This document shows positions 52,087 to 62,886 of a stretch of DNA of 64,000 bases, piece after piece (the first letter of the stretch is position 1; each line of letters starts with the position of its first letter). The DNA comes from Caldilineaceae bacterium (GTDB lineage Bacteria > Chloroflexota > Anaerolineae > Caldilineales > Caldilineaceae). The notes below the pieces were generated by a model. It had not been told where the DNA came from, ran no database searches, and saw only the letters and a list, made by a program, of their open reading frames with translations. The position numbers and the translations under genes were made by a program. The stretch spans positions 310,001-374,000 of the forward strand of contig JAJEBF010000014.1 in assembly GCA_022824025.1 (NCBI GenBank). The letters are read 5' to 3'.

Positions 52087-52656
52087 CTACCTTCCGCCGT
52101 CCCCGCGCGTATACAGCTCCAGCACGATAGAAGCCTCCGGCTCAAAACCGTCGACCAGCGCCGTGATGTCTTGGCCCGGACGCAAACTTTCCCGCTTTTC
52201 GCGCCGGTGATTGCGCCGGATCACATTGCGGCCTGCATAGGCCTGCTGCTGGAACCAGTACACATAGTCAACGCTGAACTCCAGGGGATTGAAATTCAGG
52301 CTCCGAATCTGACCATGAACCAGTGTAGGGGCATGCAAAATCTGGCGGAAATGCTGGACGCGCCAGTACAACGTTGGCCCCGCCACAAGCAGGACGACGC
52401 CGGCGACGGCCGCTACCAGCGGGATCTCCGCTCCTTCGAAGACGAGCCGGTCCATATTGCCCTGGCCCCCCGTCCCGTACAGGAAGCCAAGTGGCAGGTA
52501 GCCAAGGGTAACGATAAGTGATGAAGGGATGAGCGTGCCCACGACAAAGAGCGCGCTGAGGATCGCGGGCAGGTCAAGACTTAGAAGGCCAACAAGTGTC
52601 AGACCGTGGCCCCCGGCTTGGACCTGTTGAGGACGATTTCGAGGAGAACTGCGCAT
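52087..52656 (-). CDS. Membrane protein, DUF3592-like
   Basis: The 189-residue protein has two to three N-terminal hydrophobic helices (GLTLVGLLSLDLPAILSALF, LIPSSLIVTLGYLPLGFLYG, IPLVAAVAGVVLLVAGPTLY). A soluble part follows, HAPTLVHGQIRSLNFNPLEF and SVDYVYWFQQQAYAGRNVIR, with the beta-rich, Tyr-containing pattern of DUF3592-type domains. It ends ITALVDGFEPEASIVLELY, also typical. Function is unknown. It lies just downstream of the cysteine desulfurase gene (45-bp gap) and probably shares its transcript, though no metabolic connection is apparent. Confidence 0.65.
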   Translation of the reverse strand: MRSSPRNRPQQVQAGGHGLTLVGLLSLDLPAILSALFVVGTLIPSSLIVTLGYLPLGFLYGTGGQGNMDRLVFEGAEIPLVAAVAGVVLLVAGPTLYWRVQHFRQILHAPTLVHGQIRSLNFNPLEFSVDYVYWFQQQAYAGRNVIRRNHRREKRESLRPGQDITALVDGFEPEASIVLELYTRGDGGR

Positions 52657-52701
52657 GCCGGTCAGGAGTAGCCCTTGCCGCTAAGGAAACGTCAGAACAA
52701 G

Positions 52702-55407
<2,706 letters not shown>

Positions 55408-55445
55408 ACCGGCCGCGCCCCGCACACCGCAATTCTCACTTCAAC

Positions 55446-55481
55446 AAAAAAAGGATGTGCGAGTTCATAACTCGCACATCC
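55446..55481 (-). terminator. Intrinsic terminator of the tRNA-Leu gene
   Basis: A perfect 13-bp stem, GGATGTGCGAGTT (55453-55465) with its complement at 55469-55481, closes a 3-nt loop and on the minus strand is followed by seven Ts (55446-55452). It lies six bases after the tRNA 3' end. Read the other way it could only weakly stop eno, because no T-run follows on the plus strand. Confidence 0.93.
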
Positions 55482-55486
55482 CTCTC

Positions 55487-55573
<87 letters not shown>

Positions 55574-55586
55574 TAACCGACTGTTA

Positions 55587-55615
55587 TCATACGAGTCGGC
55601 TTCCATACTGTCAAA
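55587..55615 (-). promoter_or_regulatory. Sigma-70 promoter of tRNA-Leu
   Basis: On the minus strand TTGACA (55610-55615), 17 bp, TATGAT (55587-55592), ending 14 bp upstream of the tRNA 5' end: a near-consensus stable-RNA promoter. Confidence 0.88.
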
Positions 55616-55691
55616 TGCCGGGCTCCATGTATTTGTCTATTGGCGCCTCAATGTCCGGTTCCGGCCCGTACAGGCGCCGTACAATCTGGAC

Positions 55692-57422
55692 CTACGCCAT
55701 CTTGCTCTTCTCCTCCTCGACCAGCACGCGCCGCAGAATCTTGCCCACCTGGCTCTTCGGCAACTCGTCGCGGAAGTCAACCACCCTTGGCACCTTGTAC
55801 GGCGCCAGATGTTCCCGGCAGAAAGCAGTGATCTCGTCCTGCGTACTCTGCTGTCCCGCCTTCAACACAATGTATGCCTTTACTGTTTCACCCCGAATCG
55901 CATCAGGCACGCCTGCCACCACCGCCTCCTGCACCGCTTCGTGCATGTAGAGCACCTCTTCAACTTCTCTTGGCACGATGTTATATCCGCTGGCGATTAT
56001 CAAATCCTTCTTGCGGTCTACGATGTAAAGGCACCCGTCTTCATCCATGCGTGCAATGTCACCCGTGTGGAACCAGCCTTCCTCGGTGATCGAGTCTGCT
56101 GTCTCGTCCGGCCGCTTCCAATACCCCTTCATCACCTGGGGCCCTCGGACGATCAGCTCACCCTCCTCACCCGCGGCCACGGCCTCGAACGCCCCGTCCT
56201 CATTCGCGTCCAGGCCGACAATCGCAACCTCGGTGCTCGGCACCGGAAAACCTATCGAACCTTCCTTCCGGAGTCCATTGATCGGGTTGGCGCAGGCCAC
56301 CGGCGAAGTCTCCGTCAGACCATAGCCCTCGACCAATTTGCCGCCCGTCAGCTGTTCAAAGCGGCGCTGAATCTCCACCGGCAACGACATGCCCCCCGAA
56401 AGACAGGCCTTGATCGAGCGCAAATCAGCGTCATCCACCTTGGGATGGTTGATGATCGCCGTATACATCGTCGGAATGCCGGGATACATCGTCACCTTTT
56501 CACGCTGCAATATATCCAGGACCAGGTCAGTCTGGCGCGGATCAGGTGTTACGATCAGCTCCGCGCCCGAATAGATGGAGAAGAGCATCGCCACCGTCAT
56601 TCCGTATACATGGAAAAACGGGATCGCGCCCAACATCCTCTCACCACCGTATTCGAGGTCCCGGTACCACGCCTCAATCTGCTGCACATTCGACATGAGA
56701 TTCCGGTGCGTCAGCATCGCCGCCTTTGGCGAACCGGTCGTGCCGCCGGTGTACTGGAACAGAACTACGTCGTCCGGTGAAACGTCGATGCTCGGCGGAT
56801 TCGGCGCGCTCGTTTCGATCAGATTGTCGAACGCCCAGGTGCCCGGTCCGTCCGGCACTTCGGTCATCATTCCCGATGCCTGCACCTTCCTCGCGACCAG
56901 TTTATTGAAGGGAAACGCCAGGGGATCGGGAACATCCGTCACGATCGTGTGCTTAAGCTCCGTATCCTCTTTGGCCTGCGCAACCCTTTCATAAAACCCG
57001 CTCAAAATGACGATGGCAGCCGCCCCGCTGTCCTTCAGCAAATGGTTCAATTCGCGCGGCGTATAGGTTGGATTCGTGTTGACGACCACGCAGCCAGCCT
57101 TCAAAGCGCCGAAATAGGCAATGACCTGCTGGGGAATATTGGGCAGCATGATTGCGACGCGGTCGCCCTGCTGCAAACCAATGCGGCGCAGAGCAAATGC
57201 AAAGCGATCTACAGAGCCTTTCAACTCTGAATACGTCTGCTTGGCCTGCACAGTGATTCCCAGCGGCAAATACGCCAGCAGCAGCCGCGTCGCAACTTGG
57301 TTGGCGTATGTCTGAGCCGAAGCGTCCAGCATCTCGTGTGTAAGCTGGCCGTTATATTCGATCGACTCCGGCACACCCGCTTCGTACTTCTCTAACCATG
57401 GCTTCTGTTCGTATATTGACAT
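55692..57422 (-). CDS. Long-chain fatty-acid-CoA ligase (AMP-binding family)
   Basis: The 576-residue adenylate-forming enzyme activates fatty acids to acyl-CoA via an acyl-AMP. Core motifs are complete: A3/P-loop FQYTGGTTGSPKAAMLTHRN, A5 EGYGLTETSPVACANP, A8 GWFHTGDIARMDEDGCLYIV followed by DRKKDLI, and the catalytic Lys in LPKSQVGKILRR near the C-terminus. The N-terminal segment LPNIPQQVIAYFGALKAG is typical of FadD-like enzymes. The ATG at 57422 has GGAGGAG eight bases upstream; the in-frame extension to 57467 was dropped. Chain-length preference cannot be stated. Confidence 0.93.
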   Translation of the reverse strand: MSIYEQKPWLEKYEAGVPESIEYNGQLTHEMLDASAQTYANQVATRLLLAYLPLGITVQAKQTYSELKGSVDRFAFALRRIGLQQGDRVAIMLPNIPQQVIAYFGALKAGCVVVNTNPTYTPRELNHLLKDSGAAAIVILSGFYERVAQAKEDTELKHTIVTDVPDPLAFPFNKLVARKVQASGMMTEVPDGPGTWAFDNLIETSAPNPPSIDVSPDDVVLFQYTGGTTGSPKAAMLTHRNLMSNVQQIEAWYRDLEYGGERMLGAIPFFHVYGMTVAMLFSIYSGAELIVTPDPRQTDLVLDILQREKVTMYPGIPTMYTAIINHPKVDDADLRSIKACLSGGMSLPVEIQRRFEQLTGGKLVEGYGLTETSPVACANPINGLRKEGSIGFPVPSTEVAIVGLDANEDGAFEAVAAGEEGELIVRGPQVMKGYWKRPDETADSITEEGWFHTGDIARMDEDGCLYIVDRKKDLIIASGYNIVPREVEEVLYMHEAVQEAVVAGVPDAIRGETVKAYIVLKAGQQSTQDEITAFCREHLAPYKVPRVVDFRDELPKSQVGKILRRVLVEEEKSKMA

Positions 57423-57539
57423 CGTTACAGCTCCTCCCTTGCTTAAGTCAGATGTCTCCTGAAACACGCAAGCAGCAGCGCCGCGAACGCCAGGAACGAC
57501 ACCCAGGATTACAGGACTCGGCCTCCCGAATGTGAATAA

Positions 57540-57569
57540 AGTATATCAGAAAGACCCCACATCCAACAA
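57540..57569 (-). promoter_or_regulatory. Candidate promoter of the acyl-CoA ligase gene
   Basis: On the minus strand TTGTTG (57564-57569) and TATACT (57540-57545), 18 bp apart, with TGA before the -10. The -35 is weak; distance to the ATG at 57422 is about 118 bp. Confidence 0.4.
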
Positions 57570-57582
57570 CGGACCCATCCAA

Positions 57583-57686
57583 GGGGTGCAGTCCAAAATG
57601 GGGGCGAGTTTCAGGCTACCTCTGGGAAATTACACTGAAACCTGCCACCTGCTTCTCCTGATAACCCCAAATCCGGACTGCACCCC
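57583..57686. repeat. Inverted-repeat element (104 bp)
   Basis: Perfect 12-bp arms GGGGTGCAGTCC (57583-57594) and GGACTGCACCCC (57675-57686), with a second nested pair GTTTCAG (57608-57614) and CTGAAAC (57635-57641). The left arm continues AAAATGGGGGC and the right arm is preceded by CCCCAAATCC, so the symmetry is imperfectly extended. A solo relative sits at 51890-51912. MITE-like in architecture, but no target-site duplication was seen. Confidence 0.55.
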
Positions 57687-57940
57687 ATCCAAGGGCCCCT
57701 TCTCATCAATCCCTCCCAGGGCCCGCCTCACCCCTTTCCTCTGCCGCCGCCAAGACTCCCGCGCCGCCCGCGTGTCCTCGTCCCCCCCGAACACACTCCT
57801 TCATGCCCAAACTCCTGGTTCGCCCGCGACGCCGCACCCATTCCCCCAAACGCCGCGCCCAGCCCCGACAACCCTCCGCGAGTTTCTACAACCGCCTGAC
57901 AAACCAAAATCTGCAAACACCGGTCCACCGGCCCCAATCT

Positions 57941-57970
57941 TTGACACAGCCGTTCGTTCGTACGTATACT
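57941..57970 (+). promoter_or_regulatory. Sigma-70 promoter of the CoA-binding protein gene
   Basis: Perfect TTGACA (57941-57946), 18 bp, TATACT (57965-57970); the start codon follows 55 bp later. Confidence 0.8.
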
Positions 57971-58025
57971 TTACTCCAAAGCGAGCAGGCGTCCATCCAA
58001 TACAGGCATTGCAAAGCAGGGCAAC

Positions 58026-58493
58026 ATGTCGCTCACCGACAAATACGTAAATGAACGCGTGTGGGCCGTCGTCGGCGCAAGCAACAACAGGGCCAAATAC
58101 GGCAATCGCATATACCTGAAACTCAAAGAATCAGGCTATCGCGTCTACCCCGTCAATCGCCGCGAACAGACAATTGAAGGCGACACCGCCTACAAAAGCC
58201 TGCTGGACCTGCCCGAACCCCCCGCAGTCGTCAATATGGTTGTGCCTCCCGCGGAAGCGCCTGCGGTCGTCGAACAGGCTGCGGCTGCGGGCGCGCAGGC
58301 CGTCTGGTTCCAACCGGGCGCCGAGAACGACTCCGCCAGCCGCTGGGCCAAAGAACACGGCCTTGATGTCATTGAAGCCTGCATCCTGGTTCAAATTGCC
58401 CTCAATCCCCGCAAGACAGACCCCGGCTTGTCAGACAGCAAGATGCAGGCGCCGCCCGCGCCCTCCTCAGACCCTACAACCTCCACCCGTTGA
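58026..58493 (+). CDS. CoA-binding protein (YccU-like Rossmann fold)
   Basis: The 155-residue protein has the CoA-binding/succinyl-CoA-synthetase-like fold: VWAVVGASNNRAKYGNRIYL (Gly-rich loop), GYRVYPVNRREQTIEGDTAY, PPAVVNMVVPPAEAPAVVEQ and AVWFQPGAENDSASRWAKEH. Small stand-alone proteins of this kind (YccU in E. coli) bind CoA or related nucleotides, role unclear. The ~25-residue C-terminal tail is Pro/Ser/Thr-rich. It has a clear sigma-70 promoter upstream and is followed by proS on the same strand after about 150 bp. Confidence 0.88.
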   Translation: MSLTDKYVNERVWAVVGASNNRAKYGNRIYLKLKESGYRVYPVNRREQTIEGDTAYKSLLDLPEPPAVVNMVVPPAEAPAVVEQAAAAGAQAVWFQPGAENDSASRWAKEHGLDVIEACILVQIALNPRKTDPGLSDSKMQAPPAPSSDPTTSTR

Positions 58494-58640
58494 ACGCTTC
58501 GCGCCTGGTAGCGGGTGGAGGATCGAAATTTGAGAAAGAGAGAAGCCGCGCCAAGCCACCGTGCGCTTCGAACTGCTCCGGAAGACCTGCATCCCTTGGC
58601 AGGATGCCGCCAGTGACGAACCAAACAAGGATGAACTGAT

Positions 58641-60425
58641 ATGCGCATGTCGAAACTGTTTTTCCAGACACTGCGAGAAGCCCCCGCCGACGCCGATGTC
58701 CGTAGCCACCAGCTGATGGTCCGCGCCGGGCTCGTCCGTCAAGTCGCCGCAGGGATCTTCGAGTACATGCCTCTTGGCCTGCGTGTCAAGAAAAAAATCG
58801 AAGCGATCATGCGGGAGGAGATGGACGCCATCGACGGCCAGGAAATCGTGATGCCCGTGGTGCAACCCGCCGCGCTTTGGAAACGGACCGGCCGCTGGTA
58901 TGAAATCGGCGATGACCTCGCCCGCCTCACCGACCGCAACGGTCGCGAACTGGTCCTCGGCATGACCCACGAGGAAGTAATCACTGAACTTGCTGCCGGC
59001 GTCATCAACAGCTACCGGCAGCTGCCCGTCATGCTCTACCAGATCCAAACCAAGTTCCGAGACGAACCCAGACCCAGGGGCGGCCTGATCCGCGTCCGCG
59101 AATTTACAATGAAGGACGGTTACTCCTTCCACCCGGATATCGCCAGCCTCGACAGTTACTACCCACTTGTCTACCAGGCCTACTTCAACATTTTTGGCCG
59201 CGCCGGGCTGGATGTCATCGCGGTCGAAAGCGATACCGGCATGATGGGCGGGACGATGGCCCACGAATTCATGGCCCTGACAGAAGTCGGCGAAGACACC
59301 CTCATACTCTGCGATGCGTGCGGCTACCAGGCAAATCGTCAGGTTGCTACCTTCGTGAAGGCAGACGACGAAAGCCGTGCCGACGAAGAGGCTCTTCCCG
59401 TCGAAGAAGTCGCCACACCCGATGTCAATACCATCGCCGCGCTCGCCGAATTCCTCGAGATTCCCGAGAGCCGCACAGCCAAAGCCCTCTTCCTCGTCGC
59501 AACAATCGAAGAGGATGGCAAGGAAAAGGAGCAATTCGTCTTTGCCGTCGTTCGCGGAGACATGGACTTGAACGAAACCAAGCTGACCAACGCTCTCAAG
59601 GCCCGCCAACTGCGTCCGGCCCAGGTCGAAGAAATTCGTGCCATCGGCGCAGAGCCCGGCTACGGTTCTCCTGTCGGCATCCGCAGAAGCGACGTCCTGC
59701 TCGTGGTCGACGATCTCATCCCGCGTTCTCCCAACCTGGTGGCCGGCGCCAATCGCGAAGGATGGCATCTCAGAAATGTCAACTGCGGGCGCGACTATCA
59801 GCCCGATCTGACCACTGACCTGGTCGCCGCCTCCGCCGGCCATCCCTGCCCCATCTGCCAGGCGCCCCTGAAAGCCATGCGCGGTGTGGAGGTCGGAAAC
59901 ATCTTCAAGCTGGGCACAAAGTACAGCGAGGCCATGGACGCCTCCTTCCTCGACGAAGACGGCGGCAGCGCCCCAATGGTGATGGGCTGCTACGGAATCG
60001 GCTCCGGCCGCCTCATGGCAAGCGTTATCGAAACCAACAACGACGAAAACGGCATCATCTGGCCAATAACGATTGCACCGTACCAGGTCTACCTGGTAAG
60101 TCTGGCCACCCGCCGCACGCCCGAAGTGACGGAAACCGCGGAACAGATCAATGCCCAACTGCAGGACGCAGGAATCGAGGTGCTCTTTGACGACCGCGAC
60201 GAGCGCGCCGGCGTCAAATTCAATGACGCCGATCTGCTCGGCATCCCCCTCCGCTTGACAATCGGCGCAAGGGGTGTCAAAAGTGGCGTCGCCGAACTCA
60301 AGCTGCGCCGCGGCGATGAGATCCGGGAGCTGCCATTGGATGACATTCCCAGCCAGATCCAGGCCGTGGTCGATACCGAAAAGACTGCCATTCTCGACAA
60401 GGTGATTTCCGAGCCGCTAACGTAA
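58641..60425 (+). CDS. proS: Prolyl-tRNA synthetase (bacterial type, with editing domain)
   Basis: The 594-residue class II synthetase charges tRNA-Pro. Motif 1 region EYMPLGLRVKKKIEAIMREE, motif 2 IQTKFRDEPRPRGGLIRVRE and motif 3 VMGCYGIGSGRLMASVIE are complete. The insertion domain between motifs 2 and 3 (residues ~225-380, including FLEIPESRTAKALFLVATI) is the YbaK-like editing domain of the bacterial type, and the C-terminal anticodon-binding domain follows (APYQVYLVSL to VLFDDRDERAGVKFNDADLL). ATG at 58641 with AAGGAT upstream. A T-box leader was looked for and not found. Confidence 0.97.
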   Translation: MRMSKLFFQTLREAPADADVRSHQLMVRAGLVRQVAAGIFEYMPLGLRVKKKIEAIMREEMDAIDGQEIVMPVVQPAALWKRTGRWYEIGDDLARLTDRNGRELVLGMTHEEVITELAAGVINSYRQLPVMLYQIQTKFRDEPRPRGGLIRVREFTMKDGYSFHPDIASLDSYYPLVYQAYFNIFGRAGLDVIAVESDTGMMGGTMAHEFMALTEVGEDTLILCDACGYQANRQVATFVKADDESRADEEALPVEEVATPDVNTIAALAEFLEIPESRTAKALFLVATIEEDGKEKEQFVFAVVRGDMDLNETKLTNALKARQLRPAQVEEIRAIGAEPGYGSPVGIRRSDVLLVVDDLIPRSPNLVAGANREGWHLRNVNCGRDYQPDLTTDLVAASAGHPCPICQAPLKAMRGVEVGNIFKLGTKYSEAMDASFLDEDGGSAPMVMGCYGIGSGRLMASVIETNNDENGIIWPITIAPYQVYLVSLATRRTPEVTETAEQINAQLQDAGIEVLFDDRDERAGVKFNDADLLGIPLRLTIGARGVKSGVAELKLRRGDEIRELPLDDIPSQIQAVVDTEKTAILDKVISEPLT

Positions 60426-60466
60426 ATGCCGCGAACCTATCTGGCGAAGAAAGTCGCAAGCCAATC

Positions 60467-60495
60467 TTGACCAAGAAAACGTGAAGTGCTATCTT
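60467..60495 (+). promoter_or_regulatory. Sigma-70 promoter ahead of the 21-codon ORF
   Basis: TTGACC (60467-60472), 17 bp, TATCTT (60490-60495), with TGC immediately before the -10 (extended -10). Transcription would begin near 60502. It lies 42 bp beyond the proS stop. Confidence 0.65.
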
Positions 60496-60559
60496 GTGTG
60501 GCGTGCTTTGGCACAAAATCGGTGCTGAAACGACGCAAACCCGGAAAGGAGGATGCGCT

Positions 60560-60625
60560 ATGAGAAGTGAACAGTCCACGAAGCCCGCTGATTTCGCGTC
60601 CTTTCTGGGGGAGATTTTCACCTGA
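60560..60625 (+). CDS. 21-residue micropeptide or leader peptide (putative)
   Basis: A short ORF, MRSEQSTKPADFASFLGEIF plus a final Thr and TGA. It is supported by AAAGGAGG nine bases upstream of the ATG, one of the best ribosome-binding sites in the window. It is too short for similarity to any family and has no run of one amino acid that would mark a classical amino-acid attenuator. An 8-bp stem (TTCTGGGG 60603-60610 with CCCCAGAA 60636-60643) embraces its end, and an intrinsic terminator follows 30 nt after the stop. It could encode a free micropeptide, be the translated part of an sRNA, or be a leader controlling the downstream tandem GNAT gene. Confidence 0.45.
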   Translation: MRSEQSTKPADFASFLGEIFT

Positions 60626-60655
60626 CAGCCAAGCGCCCCAGAACCTTACTTCAGA

Positions 60656-60691
60656 CCGTGGACGCGTGTTTCGACCGCTCCACGGTTTTTT
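60656..60691 (+). terminator. Intrinsic terminator after the short ORF, upstream of the GNAT gene
   Basis: CCGTGGA (60656-60662) pairs with TCCACGG (60679-60685), loop of 16 nt, followed by TTTTTT (60686-60691). It would end transcripts from the promoter at 60467 and read-through from proS before the tandem GNAT gene. Confidence 0.8.
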
Positions 60692-60756
60692 GTGTCCGCA
60701 ACCAACGCAAGAGCGCCCGCTGAAAACGAAGCGCAGCTCTGAGTGTTTCCTAGACA

Positions 60757-61827
60757 ATGCCAGAGTACCCGATGACTTTCGCAAACGGAGCAAGAACATT
60801 GATTACAATTCGTCCCTTCGAACAAAACGATGAAGACTACCGGCAGGCCGTCGAAATCACGAACGCTGTCTGGCCGGAATATCCCGATACTGTGGAAGAG
60901 TGGAAGGAGTCCGACGAGAAACGATCCAAGCTGACAAAAAGGGGTCGGTTCTTCGCCGAAATTGAGGGCAGGCCGGTCGGATTTGCCAGTTACAGCCAGT
61001 CCTTATGGATTAACCACCCCGGCAAGCTGTTCATAGGAGTGGAAGTCCTGCCAGACTTTCGCAAACGCGGCGTCGGCACCGCGCTGTGGGAGCACCTGTG
61101 CAAGGAGATCCAGCAGTTCGATCCCCTCCGCCTCCTTGCTCACACTCGCGAAGACTACGAAGACGGCATTCGATTTGTCCAGAAACTCGGCTTCAATGAA
61201 TGTATGCGCGACTGGGAGTCCCGTCTGAATCCGGAGAGTCTCGACCTGAAAGAGTGGAGCCGGTATACGCAGAGCGTCGCGGAACAAGGCATTGAGATCA
61301 AAACTGTCGCCGAGCTGAAATCTGACCCCAATCGGGATCGAAAACTCTACGAGCTGGAGTGGCTGATCGACCGCGACGTCCCCAGCCCCGAACCACCTTC
61401 AAAGGTGCCCTTCGAAGAATTTCAGAAGGTCTGGGAACGGACAAATCTGATCCCAGACGCCTGGTTCGTCGCTCTCGACAACGGCGAATACGTGGGCATG
61501 ACCAATCTGTGGACAAGCCAGGCAAACGCCGAACTATTGTATGTCGGCCTTACCGGCGTGATCCGTTCACACCGCAAACGCGGCATCGCCATGGCCCTGA
61601 AAGTCCTCTCCGTCGAATATGCTCTGAGGAATGGCTTCAAGGAAATCCGAACCTGGAACGAGATCAACAACCAGGCCATGCTCGGAATCAACAACAGGCT
61701 CGGCTTCGTGCGCCAACCCGCGCACATTGAATTCGTGAAATCAATGCGCGAGGAGCGCCCCGAGGACGAACACCTTAAAATCGCGGAGTCGACAGATGAA
61801 GAGCGGGAGGCGGTCGCCGGCGCGTAG
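60757..61827 (+). CDS. Tandem GNAT-domain acetyltransferase
   Basis: The 356-residue protein has two GNAT domains, as in mycothiol-synthase-like proteins. Domain 1: ITIRPFEQNDEDYRQAVEIT and VEVLPDFRKRGVGTALWEHL (acetyl-CoA loop RxxGVG). Domain 2: NTNLWTSQANAELLYVGLTG-like segment (here MTNLWTSQANAELLYVGLTG) and VIRSHRKRGIAMALKVLSVE, ending NNRLGFVRQPAHIEF. Both acetyl-CoA loops look intact. Substrate unknown. The ATG at 60757 is the longest start; the TTG at 60799 has GGAG eight bases upstream and would begin directly at ITIRPF, so it is a serious alternative. An intrinsic terminator sits immediately upstream, so expression may need read-through. Confidence 0.85.
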   Translation: MPEYPMTFANGARTLITIRPFEQNDEDYRQAVEITNAVWPEYPDTVEEWKESDEKRSKLTKRGRFFAEIEGRPVGFASYSQSLWINHPGKLFIGVEVLPDFRKRGVGTALWEHLCKEIQQFDPLRLLAHTREDYEDGIRFVQKLGFNECMRDWESRLNPESLDLKEWSRYTQSVAEQGIEIKTVAELKSDPNRDRKLYELEWLIDRDVPSPEPPSKVPFEEFQKVWERTNLIPDAWFVALDNGEYVGMTNLWTSQANAELLYVGLTGVIRSHRKRGIAMALKVLSVEYALRNGFKEIRTWNEINNQAMLGINNRLGFVRQPAHIEFVKSMREERPEDEHLKIAESTDEEREAVAGA

Positions 61828-61894
61828 CGCCAAACGCCTCCCCGTCGCGCCTGCGGCCACCCTCCAGGTCGCTTGCCGGGCTGAATCCAGACAC

Positions 61895-61929
61895 AAAAAA
61901 AGCGGGGGCGCGCCAAGCGCGCTCCCGTT
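61895..61929 (-). terminator. Intrinsic terminator of the purine nucleoside phosphorylase gene
   Basis: A roughly 13-bp GC-rich stem (61901-61913 with 61917-61929), loop CAA, is followed on the minus strand by seven Ts (61895-61901). On the plus strand GTTGTTCTTT follows, so it may be bidirectional and also serve the convergent tandem GNAT gene. Confidence 0.85.
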
Positions 61930-61949
61930 GTTCTTTCCTCCATTCACGC

Positions 61950-62813
61950 CTACATCTGTTCAAGGATTTTCGCAATTAGCGCCGTCAGCCTTGGCACAAC
62001 CACTCTGCCCGTCTCCATCACCTCTTCCTCGCTGGTATCCCCCTCCGAGTCCAGATGATCAATCGCCGCATTCGTGATCGTGCTGATGCCCAGCACCGCC
62101 ATCCCCGCGTGGACCGCCACAAGCGCCTCTGGCACTGTGCTCATCCCAACCGCATCCGCTCCCACCATGCGCAAATAGCGAACCTCTGCCGGCGTTTCAA
62201 AGTTTGGGCCCGCCAGAAAAGCGTAAACGCCCTGCCGCAGCGTGATCCCCAACTCCTGCGCGCACGCCAGCGCCGTCTGGCGCAGATTCCGCGCATACGC
62301 ATGCGTCATTGACGGAAATCTCGTTCCAATCGAATCCAAATTGGGGCCGATCAAGGGATTGTGACCCGCCATCCCTACAAAATTCAGATGGTCAACTATC
62401 AGCATGAAGTCCCCGACCCGAAATCTGGGATTCAGGCCGCCCGCCGCATTCGTCAAAATCAGCCTCTCAACGCCCAGGCGGCGCATCACCCGAATCGGGA
62501 AGGTGATTTCCTCTACAGTGTACCCCTCGTAGAAGTGGATCCGCCCCTGCATCGCCGCCACCGTCTTTCCCGCCAGCCGGCCTACAATCAGCCGCCCCGC
62601 GTGTCCTGGCGCCGTGCTGCTGCGAAAGTGCGGAATCTCCCCAAATGGGATCGCCTCCCCGCCTTCTATCGCCTCCGCCAGCGGATTCAATCCGCTCCCC
62701 AAGATCAGGCCGACCGGCCGCTCCCCGGCCAGCTGGATTCTCCGGCCTTCAATTCGCGTGCGCACGTACTCCGCCGCGCTGTCGTATTCGGCAAGTCCAA
62801 ACTGTTGTGTCAT
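61950..62813 (-). CDS. punA: Purine nucleoside phosphorylase (trimeric PunA type)
   Basis: The 287-residue protein belongs to the trimeric PNP/MTAP family: GLILGSGLNPLAEAIE with the phosphate-binding Ser, GHAGRLIVGRLAGKTVAAMQ and GRIHFYEGYT (phosphate-binding His). LILTNAAGGLNPRFRVGDFM and GVYAFLAGPNFETPAEVRYL (purine-binding Glu) are also present, followed by VGADAVGMSTVPE. The purine-binding Asn is in ITNAAIDHL. It cleaves inosine and guanosine with phosphate in purine salvage. A strong intrinsic terminator follows. Neighbouring genes are not purine-related. Confidence 0.94.
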   Translation of the reverse strand: MTQQFGLAEYDSAAEYVRTRIEGRRIQLAGERPVGLILGSGLNPLAEAIEGGEAIPFGEIPHFRSSTAPGHAGRLIVGRLAGKTVAAMQGRIHFYEGYTVEEITFPIRVMRRLGVERLILTNAAGGLNPRFRVGDFMLIVDHLNFVGMAGHNPLIGPNLDSIGTRFPSMTHAYARNLRQTALACAQELGITLRQGVYAFLAGPNFETPAEVRYLRMVGADAVGMSTVPEALVAVHAGMAVLGISTITNAAIDHLDSEGDTSEEEVMETGRVVVPRLTALIAKILEQM

Positions 62814-62886
62814 TTCAAATGCCCAGAAAAGGGGACGCTGCCGTCAGGTCGTCCAACCTCCCCTTACGTACTCTATCGCCCATACG

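Larger units (their letters stand above)
57423..58025. other. 603-bp intergenic region with an inverted-repeat element and two promoters
   Basis: No gene is apparent. Contents: a candidate promoter for the ligase gene on the minus strand (57540-57569), a roughly 100-bp inverted-repeat element (57583-57686), a C-rich segment and a strong sigma-70 promoter (57941-57970) for the CoA-binding protein. Confidence 0.65.
60426..60756. other. 331-bp region with a self-contained short transcription unit
   Basis: Between proS and the tandem GNAT gene there is a promoter (60467-60495), a strong Shine-Dalgarno, a 21-codon ORF (60560-60625) and a T-tailed hairpin (60656-60691). The 65 bp between that hairpin and the next ATG show no second promoter that I can identify. 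Confidence 0.6.

Noticed and set aside
58494..58640. T-box leader for proS
   Set aside because: No AGGGTGGNACCGCG-type antiterminator sequence and no terminator hairpin.
59805..59822. Match to the CTGACCACTG repeat inside proS
   Set aside because: Falls in conserved coding sequence and lacks the rest of the motif, so probably chance.
58467..60158. 563-codon frame antisense to proS
   Set aside because: Its sequence is the mirror of conserved proS codons; no family similarity.
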